8,733 bases of DNA from Oscillospiraceae bacterium (lineage in GTDB: Bacteria; Bacillota; Clostridia; Oscillospirales; Oscillospiraceae): assembly GCA_017480395.1 (NCBI GenBank), contig JAFVAS010000048.1, positions 1-8,733 of the forward strand, read 5' to 3'. How positions within the stretch are numbered: position 1 is the first letter of the stretch; each line of letters starts with the position of its first letter. The notes under the pieces are model-generated. The model was not told the origin of the DNA. It saw only the letters and a program-made list of their open reading frames with translations, and searched no databases. Shown here in pieces: positions 1 through 5,948 of this stretch. A program made the position numbers and the translations under genes.

Positions 1-1
1 A

Positions 2-36
2 GTCACCTCTGGTGACAGCCCCCTTCAAAAGGGGGC
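2..36. repeat. Tandem pair of perfect hairpins, possible intergenic palindromic repeat
   Basis: Two perfect inverted repeats follow each other. The first is GTCACC-TCT-GGTGAC at 2-16. The second is GCCCCCTT-CAA-AAGGGGGC at 18-36. Neither is followed by a T run, so this is not a normal intrinsic terminator. It lies immediately upstream of the ribosome binding site of the carboxypeptidase gene. The arrangement resembles the 3' part of short palindromic intergenic repeats that are common in gut Clostridia; this identification is from memory and inference. The element is probably cut by the window edge, so its true left end is unknown. Confidence 0.55.
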
Positions 37-54
37 AGGAAAAGGAGATAACCA

Positions 55-1566
55 ATGACCAATCAGGAAAAGATTGCAAGACTGTATGAGCTGCTCTCCG
101 AGATCGAGGCCTATGGCCGCGCGATGGGCAAGCTGAATTTTGACCTGGAGTGCTGCGCCCCGGAGGAGGGGATGGAGCAGGCCGGGGAGGACATGGCCAT
201 CCTGGGCAAGCACCTGCATGCGCTGAACCACGCCCCGGAGTTCACCGACCTCGTCTGCCAGCTCCACGCCGACGGCGCGGGGCTGACCGCCGTGCAGCGG
301 CGGATGGTGGAGAAGCTCTACCTCTTTTATCAGAAGACCAAAAACCAGACCCCGGAGTTCTCCTACGAGATGGACAAGGCCTATAACCGGGCCTACGGCG
401 ACTGGCTCCGGGCCAAGAAGGCGGGGGATTTCGGCCTCTATCGGGACACCTTTGCCGAGGTGATCGACTTCGCCCGCCGGGACATCGCCCTGCGGGAGGA
501 GCAGTTCGACACCCCCTATGACGCATCGCTGGATGACGCGGAGCGGGGGATGCTCTCTGCCGACCTGGACCCCTTCTTCGCCGCCCTCAAGGCGCGCATC
601 CTGCCCCTGACGGCCCGCATCGTCGCCGAGGGCAAGCCCATCCGGGAGGATTTCATGACCCGGAGCGTCCCCATCCCCGTGCAGGAGGAGCTGTCCCGCT
701 ATCTGCTGGAGGCGGAGGGCCTGCGCAGCACCGCCCTGGTGCTGATGACCACCGAGCACCCCTTCACCACCAATTTCGGCCCGAAGGACGTGCGGGTGAC
801 CACCCACTACTATGAGAACAGCTTTATCTCCAACGTCTTCACCACCCTCCACGAGGGGGGCCACGCCCTGTTCATGCAGAACGAGCCGGAGGAGCTCTAC
901 GCCAACCACTGCGCCAACTATATGAGCAACGGCATGCACGAGTGCATCTCCCGGTTCTACGAAAATCTGATCGGCCGCAGCGAGGCCTTTATCCACTTCA
1001 TCTATCCCAAGCTCCAGGCGCTCAGCGGCGGGGTCTTCGCCGACGTGTCCGAGCGGGAGCTCTATGAGGCGGTCAACGTCGCCCGGCCCAGCCTGATCCG
1101 CACCGAGGCGGACGAGCTGACCTACTGCATCCACATCCTGATCCGCTACGAGATCGAAAAGGCCTTTGTCAACGGCGAGATCACGGTGGACGAGATCCCG
1201 GCGCTCTGGAACGCGAAATACAAGGCGTATCTGGGACTGGATGTCCCCTCCGACACCGTGGGCTGCCTCCAGGATGTCCATTGGACCGGCGGCTGGGGCT
1301 TTGGCTACTTCCCGTCCTACGCCCTGGGCAACGCCTACGGCGCGCAGATCATGCGGGTGCTGCGCCGCGAGATGGACGTGGACGCGGTGATCCGCGCCGG
1401 CGAGCTGTGGCGGGTGCGGGACTGGCTGAAGGAGCGGGTGTTCTCCTGCGCGTCCCTGCTGGACCCCAAGCAATGGCTGGTGCAGGTGACGGGAGAGAGC
1501 CTTAACGTCAACTACTACCTGGACTATCTGGAGGAGAAATTCACCGCCCTCTACGACCTGCATTGA
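55..1566 (+). CDS. M32 family metallocarboxypeptidase (carboxypeptidase Taq type)
   Basis: This is a zinc-dependent cytoplasmic carboxypeptidase that removes C-terminal residues from peptides, probably in peptide turnover. The 503-residue length matches the family (about 500). The known M32 motifs appear in order: HPF at 235-237, DVRVT at 245-249 (DxRxT), the zinc site HEGGH at 266-270 (HExxH, with E267 catalytic), HEC at 295-297 where E296 should be the third zinc ligand, IRTEAD at 348-353, and GCLQDVHW at 403-410 (GxxQDxHW). The only departure is Cys after the third ligand, where the family usually has Ser or Gly. The start at ATG 55 is supported by AAAGGAGA at 42-49, and the protein begins like other family members. 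There is no signal peptide. Its promoter lies outside the window or within the first 50 bases. It is transcriptionally separate from the next gene because a strong terminator follows. Confidence 0.95.
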   Translation: MTNQEKIARLYELLSEIEAYGRAMGKLNFDLECCAPEEGMEQAGEDMAILGKHLHALNHAPEFTDLVCQLHADGAGLTAVQRRMVEKLYLFYQKTKNQTPEFSYEMDKAYNRAYGDWLRAKKAGDFGLYRDTFAEVIDFARRDIALREEQFDTPYDASLDDAERGMLSADLDPFFAALKARILPLTARIVAEGKPIREDFMTRSVPIPVQEELSRYLLEAEGLRSTALVLMTTEHPFTTNFGPKDVRVTTHYYENSFISNVFTTLHEGGHALFMQNEPEELYANHCANYMSNGMHECISRFYENLIGRSEAFIHFIYPKLQALSGGVFADVSERELYEAVNVARPSLIRTEADELTYCIHILIRYEIEKAFVNGEITVDEIPALWNAKYKAYLGLDVPSDTVGCLQDVHWTGGWGFGYFPSYALGNAYGAQIMRVLRREMDVDAVIRAGELWRVRDWLKERVFSCASLLDPKQWLVQVTGESLNVNYYLDYLEEKFTALYDLH

Positions 1567-1583
1567 TCGAACAACCTGTGACC

Positions 1584-1629
1584 GGAGGCCGCTTTTCCCG
1601 AGGGGGAAGCGGCCTCCGCTTCTTTTTTT
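1584..1629 (+). terminator. Rho-independent terminator of the M32 carboxypeptidase gene
   Basis: A perfect 11-bp stem, GGAGGCCGCTT (1584-1594) with AAGCGGCCTCC (1607-1617), can be extended inward by G-T and G-C pairs. It is followed by GCTTC and a run of seven T ending at 1629. It begins 18 bases after the stop codon of the carboxypeptidase gene. Confidence 0.93.
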
Positions 1630-1630
1630 C

Positions 1631-1649
1631 GGCTCCGTGGGGCGGAGCC
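1631..1649. repeat. Small perfect hairpin between terminator and promoter
   Basis: GGCTCCG (1631-1637) and CGGAGCC (1643-1649) form a 7-bp perfect inverted repeat around a 5-base loop. It starts directly after the terminator T run and ends one base before the -35 hexamer of the next promoter. It could be an operator-like element, or a terminator remnant without a T run. No function can be assigned from sequence alone. Confidence 0.5.
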
Positions 1650-1650
1650 A

Positions 1651-1679
1651 TTGACGTTGGCGCGGGAAAATGATACAAT
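1651..1679 (+). promoter_or_regulatory. Sigma-A promoter with extended -10 for the methyltransferase-ecf unit
   Basis: The -35 TTGACG (1651-1656) and -10 TACAAT (1674-1679) are separated by 17 bases, and TG at 1671-1672 makes an extended -10. Both hexamers differ from consensus by one base. The predicted start is near 1686, giving a leader of about 30 bases before ATG 1716. A short palindrome, CATAA-GA-TTATG (1681-1692), overlaps the predicted start site and could be an operator half-site or chance. The downstream genes are closely packed, so this promoter probably drives the methyltransferase, the ECF genes and perhaps truA and beyond. Confidence 0.85.
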
Positions 1680-2084
1680 ACATAAGATTATGTTAAATAG
1701 TGGAGTAGTATAGCTATGTGGTTGGCAAACGGATGGAAGGATTATGAGCTGCTGGACTGCGGCAGGGGAGAGAAGCTGGAGCGCTGGGGGACGCATCTGC
1801 TGGTGCGGCCCGACCCCCAGGCGATCTGGAACACCCCCCGCACCCACCGGGGCTGGCGGGAGAACGACGCCCGCTACGCCCGCTCCAGCTCCGGCGGCGG
1901 GCATTGGGACAAGGGCAAGCTGCCCGAGCGGTGGACGGTGCGCTACCGGGATCTGACCTTCCAGGTCGGCCCGATGAACTTCAAGCACACCGGCCTGTTC
2001 CCGGAGCAGGCGGCCAACTGGGATTTCGCCCGGGAGAAGATCGCCTCCGCCGGGCGGGAGATCAATGTGCTCAACCTCTTCGCC

Positions 2085-2087
2085 TAG
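2085..2087 (+). other. In-frame UAG at a conserved Tyr position
   Basis: The codon series CTC TTC GCC TAG ACC GGC encodes L-F-A-stop-T-G. The family motif is F-A-Y-T-G, so a single C-to-G or T-to-G change from a Tyr codon explains the stop. Reading continues in the same frame for 170 codons with clear family features. Confidence 0.92.
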
Positions 2088-2575
2088 ACCGGCGTTGCCA
2101 CCGTGGCTTGCGCGGCGGCGGGGGCGAAGGTGTGCCATGTGGACGCGGCCAAGGGGATGGTGGCCTGGGCCCGGGAGAACGCCCGGCTGTCCGGCCTGGG
2201 GGACGCCCCCATCCGCTGGATCGTGGACGACTGCGCCAAGTTCGTGGAGCGGGAGATCCGCCGGGGACGGCGCTATGACGCCATCATCATGGATCCACCG
2301 TCCTATGGCCGCGGCCCGTCGGGGGAGGTGTGGAAGCTGGAGGAGAGCCTCTACCCCTTCCTGGAGCTGGTGGTGCAGGTGCTGTCCGACCGGCCCCTCT
2401 TCGTGCTCATCAACTCCTACACCACCGGGCTGGCCCCCAGCGTGCTGCGCTACCTGCTGGACACCCTGGTGACAAAACGCTACGGCGGACAGACCGACGC
2501 CCAGGAGCTGGGCCTGCCCGTCACCGTCAGCGGCCTGGCCCTGCCCTGCGGGGCCACCGGGCGCTGGATCGCCGG

Positions 2576-2600
2576 AAAGGAGCGTGGCCGACGTGGCTGA
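2576..2600 (+). promoter_or_regulatory. Ribosome binding site and stop/start overlap deciding the ecfA1 start
   Basis: AAAGGAG at 2576-2582 precedes GTG 2593 by 10 bases. The methyltransferase stop TGA (2598-2600) lies inside GTGGCTGA, so the genes overlap by 8 bases. This is a typical coupled arrangement. A premature stop in the upstream gene would leave the region before this site untranslated. Confidence 0.7.
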
Positions 2601-3434
2601 CCCCATCATTCAGACCCAAAAGCTCAGCTTTTCCTATACCGGTGCGGAGGGGGTCGCACCCGGGTGCTGGAGGACATCGACCTGGAGATCGCCCCGGGCA
2701 GCTTTGTGGCCATTCTGGGGCACAACGGCTGCGGCAAGTCCACCCTGGCCAAGCATTTTAACGCCATCCTGCTGCCCTCCGGCGGCAAGGTGTATGTGGA
2801 CGGCCTGGACACCACCGATGAAAATCGCACCCTGGATGTCCGCCGCACCGTGGGCATGGTCTTTCAGAACCCGGACAACCAGATCGTCGCCTCCATCGTG
2901 GAGGAGGACGTGGCCTTCGCCCCGGAGAACCTGGGGGTGGAGCCTGCGGAGATCCGCCGCCGGGTGGACGGGGCCCTGGCCGCCGTGGGTATGACGGAGT
3001 ACGCCGAGCACGCCCCGCACCTGCTCTCCGGCGGACAGAAGCAGCGGGTGGCCATCGCCGGTGTCATCGCCATGCGCCCGCGCTGCATCGTCCTGGACGA
3101 GCCCACCGCCATGCTCGACCCCATCGGCCGGGAGGAGGTCATCGACACCGTCCAGCGCCTCAACCGGGAGAGCGGCGTCACCGTCGTCCTCATCACCCAC
3201 CACATGGACGAGGCTGCCAAAGCCGACCGGCTGATCGTGATGGACGAGGGGAAAATCATCGCCGACGGCCCCCCGAAGCAGGTGTTCCAGCGGGTGGAGG
3301 AGCTGAAGGCGGTGGGACTCACGGTGCCGGAGACCGTCGGCCTGCTCGCCGAGCTGCGCCGCGCCGGGCTGGAGGTGCCCCTGGACGCCCTGAGTGTGGA
3401 GGACTGCGCCCGGGCCATCGCGGCGGCGCTGTGA
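2593..3434 (+). CDS. ecfA1: ECF transporter ATPase EcfA1, with frame disruption near its N-terminus
   Basis: This is one of the two ATPases of the energy-coupling factor vitamin/metal importer, on the cytoplasmic face with EcfA2 and EcfT. From 2664 the frame carries Walker [10 protein letters not shown] (2718-2744), a Q-loop segment [12 protein letters not shown] typical of EcfA1, the signature LSGGQ (3024-3038), Walker B with [10 protein letters not shown] (catalytic Glu at 3099-3101) and the H-loop ITHHMDEA. The first residues, [19 protein letters not shown], lie in another frame starting at GTG 2593. They include the A-loop Tyr that stacks on adenine. The frames join at a run of five G (2649-2653), where one more G or a -1 slip gives [21 protein letters not shown] 2593 is preferred over GTG 2584 because AAAGGAG (2576-2582) is 10 bases from 2593 and only 1 base from 2584. 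If translation instead starts at GTG 2664, the protein lacks strand 1 and the A-loop and is probably impaired. Confidence 0.9.
2641..2660 (+). repeat. Hairpin with a G5 run in its loop at the ecfA1 frame break
   Basis: GGTGCG (2641-2646) and CGCACC (2655-2660) are perfect inverted repeats around the 8-base loop GAGGGGGT. The five-G run at 2649-2653 is exactly where the ecfA1 reading frame is lost. A GC hairpin with a homopolymer loop is a plausible site for polymerase slippage or for a base-calling error. The same stretch, GGAGGGGG, also resembles a Shine-Dalgarno sequence about 10 bases before GTG 2664. Confidence 0.75.
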
Positions 3435-3471
3435 CACGTTTTGATTGATTTGACAGATCGGAGAACATCCA

Positions 3472-4344
3472 TTGGAACCCATTCTTGAAACCCGTGCGCT
3501 GTCCCACGTTTACAGCGTGGGCACGCCCTTTGAGCATATTGCCCTGAACCAGGTGGACTTTCGGGCCTATCCCGGGGAGATTCTGGGCATCATCGGCCAC
3601 ACCGGATCCGGAAAATCCACCCTGATCCAGCATCTGAACGGCCTGCTGCGCCCCACGTCGGGCCAGGTCTGCTTTGCCGGGCGGGACATCTGGGCGGAGC
3701 CGAAGAAGATCCGCGACGTCCGCTTCCAGGTGGGGCTGGTGTTCCAGTACCCGGAGTATCAGCTCTTTGAGGAGACGGTCTATAAGGACATCGCCTTCGG
3801 CCCCACCAATATGAAATTATCTGCCCGGGAGATCGACGAGAGGGTGCGCGCCTCCGCGGCCCTGGTGGGCCTGGGGGACGAGGTGCTGGAGCAGTCGCCC
3901 TTCGAGCTCTCCGGCGGCCAGAAGCGCCGGGTGGCCATCGCCGGGGTGGTGGCGATGGACCCCAAGGTGCTGATCCTGGACGAGCCCACCGCCGGCCTCG
4001 ATCCCCGGGGCCGGGACGCCATCCTGGAGGAAATTTCCCAGATCAACCGCCAGCGGGGCACAACCATCATCCTGGTCTCCCACTCCATGGACGAGATCGC
4101 CCGGGTGGTCGACCGGCTCTATGTGGTCAACGACGGCACCCTGCCCTTTGAGGGCACCCCCGGGGAGGTCTTTCTCCACGGGGAGGCGCTGAGCGCCATG
4201 GGGCTGAACATCCCCCAGGTCACCCAGGTGGCCCAGGCGCTGAACCGCCTGGGGGTGCCGGTGAACCCGGCGGTCTACACCATGGAGGATGCGGTGCGGG
4301 CCATCCTCGCCCTGCGGGGGAAGGGGGGAGCGGCGTCATGCTGA
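3472..4344 (+). CDS. ecfA2: ECF transporter ATPase EcfA2
   Basis: This is the second ATPase of the energy-coupling factor module; it pairs with EcfA1 to hydrolyse ATP and drive EcfT. The 290 residues are normal for EcfA2. Motifs: Walker A GHTGSGKST at 42-50, the Q-loop segment VFQYPEYQLFEETVYKDIAF, which is diagnostic of EcfA2, signature LSGGQ at 146-150, Walker B LILDEP with D170 and catalytic E171, D-loop AGLDP, and H-loop His204. Translation starts at TTG 3472, supported by GGAG (3460-3463) eight bases upstream and by the usual N-terminal strand EPILETRALSHVY. The 37-base gap after ecfA1 is AT-rich compared with the genes. The 3' end overlaps ecfT by 7 bases, so the two are translationally coupled. 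No anomalies seen. Confidence 0.96.
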   Translation: MEPILETRALSHVYSVGTPFEHIALNQVDFRAYPGEILGIIGHTGSGKSTLIQHLNGLLRPTSGQVCFAGRDIWAEPKKIRDVRFQVGLVFQYPEYQLFEETVYKDIAFGPTNMKLSAREIDERVRASAALVGLGDEVLEQSPFELSGGQKRRVAIAGVVAMDPKVLILDEPTAGLDPRGRDAILEEISQINRQRGTTIILVSHSMDEIARVVDRLYVVNDGTLPFEGTPGEVFLHGEALSAMGLNIPQVTQVAQALNRLGVPVNPAVYTMEDAVRAILALRGKGGAASC

Positions 4345-5144
4345 AGGACATCACCCTGGGCCAGTATTTTCCCGGCGACAGCATTGTCCACCGCCTGGAT
4401 CCCCGCACCAAGCTCATTCTGGTCGTGGTCTATATCGTCGCCCTCTTCAACGCGGGGAACGTGGTCAGCTATGCCCTGATGCTCTTCGTGCTCTTCTCCT
4501 GCATCGCCCTGTCCCATGTGGGGCTGAAGGCGGTGTTCAAGGGGCTGCGCACGGTGTTCATCATCATCCTCATCACCGCGCTGCTCAACATCTTCTACAA
4601 CACTACGGGCACGCTGCTGGTGCAGTTCTGGCGCATCCGCATCTTCACCGGCGGCATCGCCATGGCGGTCAAGATGGTGCTGCGCATCATGATGCTGATC
4701 TCCGGCACCTTCCTGCTGACCTACACCACCTCGCCCATCCAGCTCACCGACGCCATCGAGCGCCTCTGCGGCCCGCTGAAAAAGCTCCATCTGCCCATCC
4801 ACGAGCTGGCCATGATGATGAGCATCGCCCTGCGCTTCATCCCCACTCTCATTGAGGAGACGGACAAGATCATGTCAGCCCAGAAGGCCCGGGGCGCCGA
4901 CTTTGAGACGGGCAACCTGATCCAGAAGGCCCGGGCGCTGATGCCCCTGCTGGTGCCGCTGTTCGTCTCCGCCTTCCGCCGGGCGGAGGAGCTGGCCACC
5001 GCCATGGAGTGCCGCTGCTACCACGGGGACAGCGGCCGCACCCGGATGAAGCAGCTGACCTACGCCCCCCGGGACTTTGTGGCCCTGGCGCTGGGCTTTG
5101 TCGTGCTGGCGGCGGTCTTTGTGCTCAAGCATTTTGGACTGTAA
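4338..5144 (+). CDS. ecfT: ECF transporter transmembrane component EcfT
   Basis: EcfT is the membrane scaffold that links the two ATPases to interchangeable S components. The 268-residue protein has the conserved N-terminal DPRTK motif (21-25) before the first hydrophobic helix, several further hydrophobic segments between about 26 and 135, and a final helix near 245-265. The cytoplasmic coupling region carries the two signature sites that contact the ATPases: A184-R185-G186 in QKARGADF, and AMECRCYHG starting at 222. In the second, the usual Ala-Arg-Gly appears as Cys-Arg-Cys, a variation related to AMEARCY forms in Firmicutes. ATG 4338 lies within the end of ecfA2 and has a purine-rich AAGGGGGGAG upstream. 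No S component gene is adjacent, which fits a group II system with a shared energizing module, possibly for riboflavin, folate, biotin, thiamine or cobalt. Confidence 0.95.
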   Translation: MLKDITLGQYFPGDSIVHRLDPRTKLILVVVYIVALFNAGNVVSYALMLFVLFSCIALSHVGLKAVFKGLRTVFIIILITALLNIFYNTTGTLLVQFWRIRIFTGGIAMAVKMVLRIMMLISGTFLLTYTTSPIQLTDAIERLCGPLKKLHLPIHELAMMMSIALRFIPTLIEETDKIMSAQKARGADFETGNLIQKARALMPLLVPLFVSAFRRAEELATAMECRCYHGDSGRTRMKQLTYAPRDFVALALGFVVLAAVFVLKHFGL

Positions 5145-5162
5145 TCGTTTGATTCTTATGAT
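5134..5162 (+). promoter_or_regulatory. Possible weak promoter upstream of truA
   Basis: TTGGAC (5134-5139) and TATGAT (5157-5162) are separated by 17 bases. The -10 matches five of six consensus bases, while the -35 matches only the first three. The predicted start would leave a leader of only about 5 bases before ATG 5175. The elements overlap the end of ecfT. This is weak evidence; read-through from the upstream genes is equally likely. Confidence 0.3.
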
Positions 5163-5174
5163 ACAGATGAATTT

Positions 5175-5945
5175 ATGCGCAATATCGCCTTAAAACTGAT
5201 GTACGTTGGCACCGCCTACCACGGCTGGCAGATCCAGAAGAACAACATCACCGTGCAGGAGGTGCTGCAAAAGGCCCTGGCCTCGGTGGTGGGCCACCCG
5301 GTCAAGTGCGTCGGCGCGGGGAGAACCGACGCCGGGGTGCACGCCGAGGTCTATATCGCCAACTTCCGCACCACCTCCACCATCCCCACCGACCGGCTGC
5401 CCCTGGCGGTCAACACCCGCCTGCCGGAGGACATTGTGGTGGTCAGCGCCCGGGAGGTCTCGGAGGATTTTAACGCCATCGGCTCCTGTCTGCGGAAGGA
5501 GTACACCTACCGGGTGTACAACTCCCGCATCCGTAACGCATTTTATGTAAACCGCGCCTATTTCTACCCCAAGCACCTGGACGAGGCCGTCATGGCCGAC
5601 GCCGCCTCCCGGTTTGTGGGCACCCACGACTTTGCCGCCGTCCGGGCGGTGGGGACGGACGTGCGCACCACGGTGCGGACGGTCTACTACTTCGACGTGC
5701 GCAGGCAGGGCGACCTGATCGAGCTGAAGGTGTGCGCCAACGGCTTTTTGTACAACATGGTGCGGGCCATGACGGGCACCGTGCTCTATGCCGCCGAGGG
5801 CAAGCTGACGCCGGAGGGCATCAGCGACATTCTGCTGCGGGGCAACCGCACCGACGCCGGGCCGACGGTGCCGCCGGGGGGGCTGTATATGACGAAACTG
5901 TGGTATCGGGAGCCGGTGGGTCTGGACACCGATCCGGAGGAATAA
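5175..5945 (+). CDS. truA: tRNA pseudouridine(38-40) synthase TruA
   Basis: TruA converts uridines 38, 39 and 40 of tRNA anticodon stem-loops to pseudouridine in the cytoplasm. The 256 residues are slightly shorter than the E. coli protein, normal for Firmicutes. The N-terminus NIALKLMYVGTAYHGWQIQ is the classic opening strand and loop. The catalytic motif GAGRTDAGVHA contains D52 as the nucleophile with R50 next to it. Later conserved parts are EYTYRVYN, GTHDFAAV and the NGFLYNMVRAMTG segment. ATG 5175 is the natural start by homology, but there is no recognisable Shine-Dalgarno sequence upstream, unlike every other gene here. Its position directly after ecfT is the widespread Firmicute order. 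The usual rplM-rpsI pair that often follows is replaced by membrane protein genes. The next gene starts 4 bases after the TAA. Confidence 0.97.
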   Translation: MRNIALKLMYVGTAYHGWQIQKNNITVQEVLQKALASVVGHPVKCVGAGRTDAGVHAEVYIANFRTTSTIPTDRLPLAVNTRLPEDIVVVSAREVSEDFNAIGSCLRKEYTYRVYNSRIRNAFYVNRAYFYPKHLDEAVMADAASRFVGTHDFAAVRAVGTDVRTTVRTVYYFDVRRQGDLIELKVCANGFLYNMVRAMTGTVLYAAEGKLTPEGISDILLRGNRTDAGPTVPPGGLYMTKLWYREPVGLDTDPEE

Positions 5946-5948
5946 GCT

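Larger units (their letters stand above)
1716..2600 (+). pseudogene. Class I SAM-dependent methyltransferase (RlmI-like rRNA methyltransferase group) interrupted by in-frame UAG
   Basis: Read through one UAG at 2085-2087, this is a single frame of 294 sense positions. The N-terminal part runs to 2084 and ends in VLNLFA. After the UAG it continues TGVATVACAAAGA, so the broken motif is the SAM-binding loop normally read FAYTG. Further on are an acidic strand end, HVDAAKGMVAWARENA, and motif IV DPPSYGRGP (near 2292-2318). This places it with putative SAM-dependent methyltransferases related to the 23S rRNA cytosine-C5 enzyme RlmI; the actual substrate is unknown. ATG 1716 has GGAG at 1702-1705, about 10 bases upstream. 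As read literally, the product is a 123-residue fragment lacking the whole Rossmann fold. The downstream part has no ribosome binding site of its own. Its 3' end overlaps the likely ecfA1 start by 8 bases (GTGGCTGA), suggesting translational coupling. Everything apart from the UAG looks conserved, so the lesion is recent, a sequencing error, or suppressed. Confidence 0.85.

Noticed and set aside
25..1683. Long open frame of 552 codons on the - strand covering the carboxypeptidase gene
   Set aside because: It is a shadow of GC-rich codon use on the + strand: low-complexity, rich in Gly, Val, Leu and His, with no family motif, and it runs through the terminator.
2103..2600. Independent gene for the C-terminal half of the methyltransferase, starting at GTG 2103
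   Set aside because: It begins in the middle of the SAM-binding fold, has no Shine-Dalgarno sequence, and is in the same frame as the upstream half; it is the same gene after the UAG.
3450..3455. Perfect -35 hexamer TTGACA between ecfA1 and ecfA2
   Set aside because: No -10 element lies 16-18 bases downstream; that position is inside the start of ecfA2.
5167..5193. Short frame from ATG 5167 overlapping the truA start (possible leader peptide)
   Set aside because: It has only eight codons before its stop and no ribosome binding site; likely chance.
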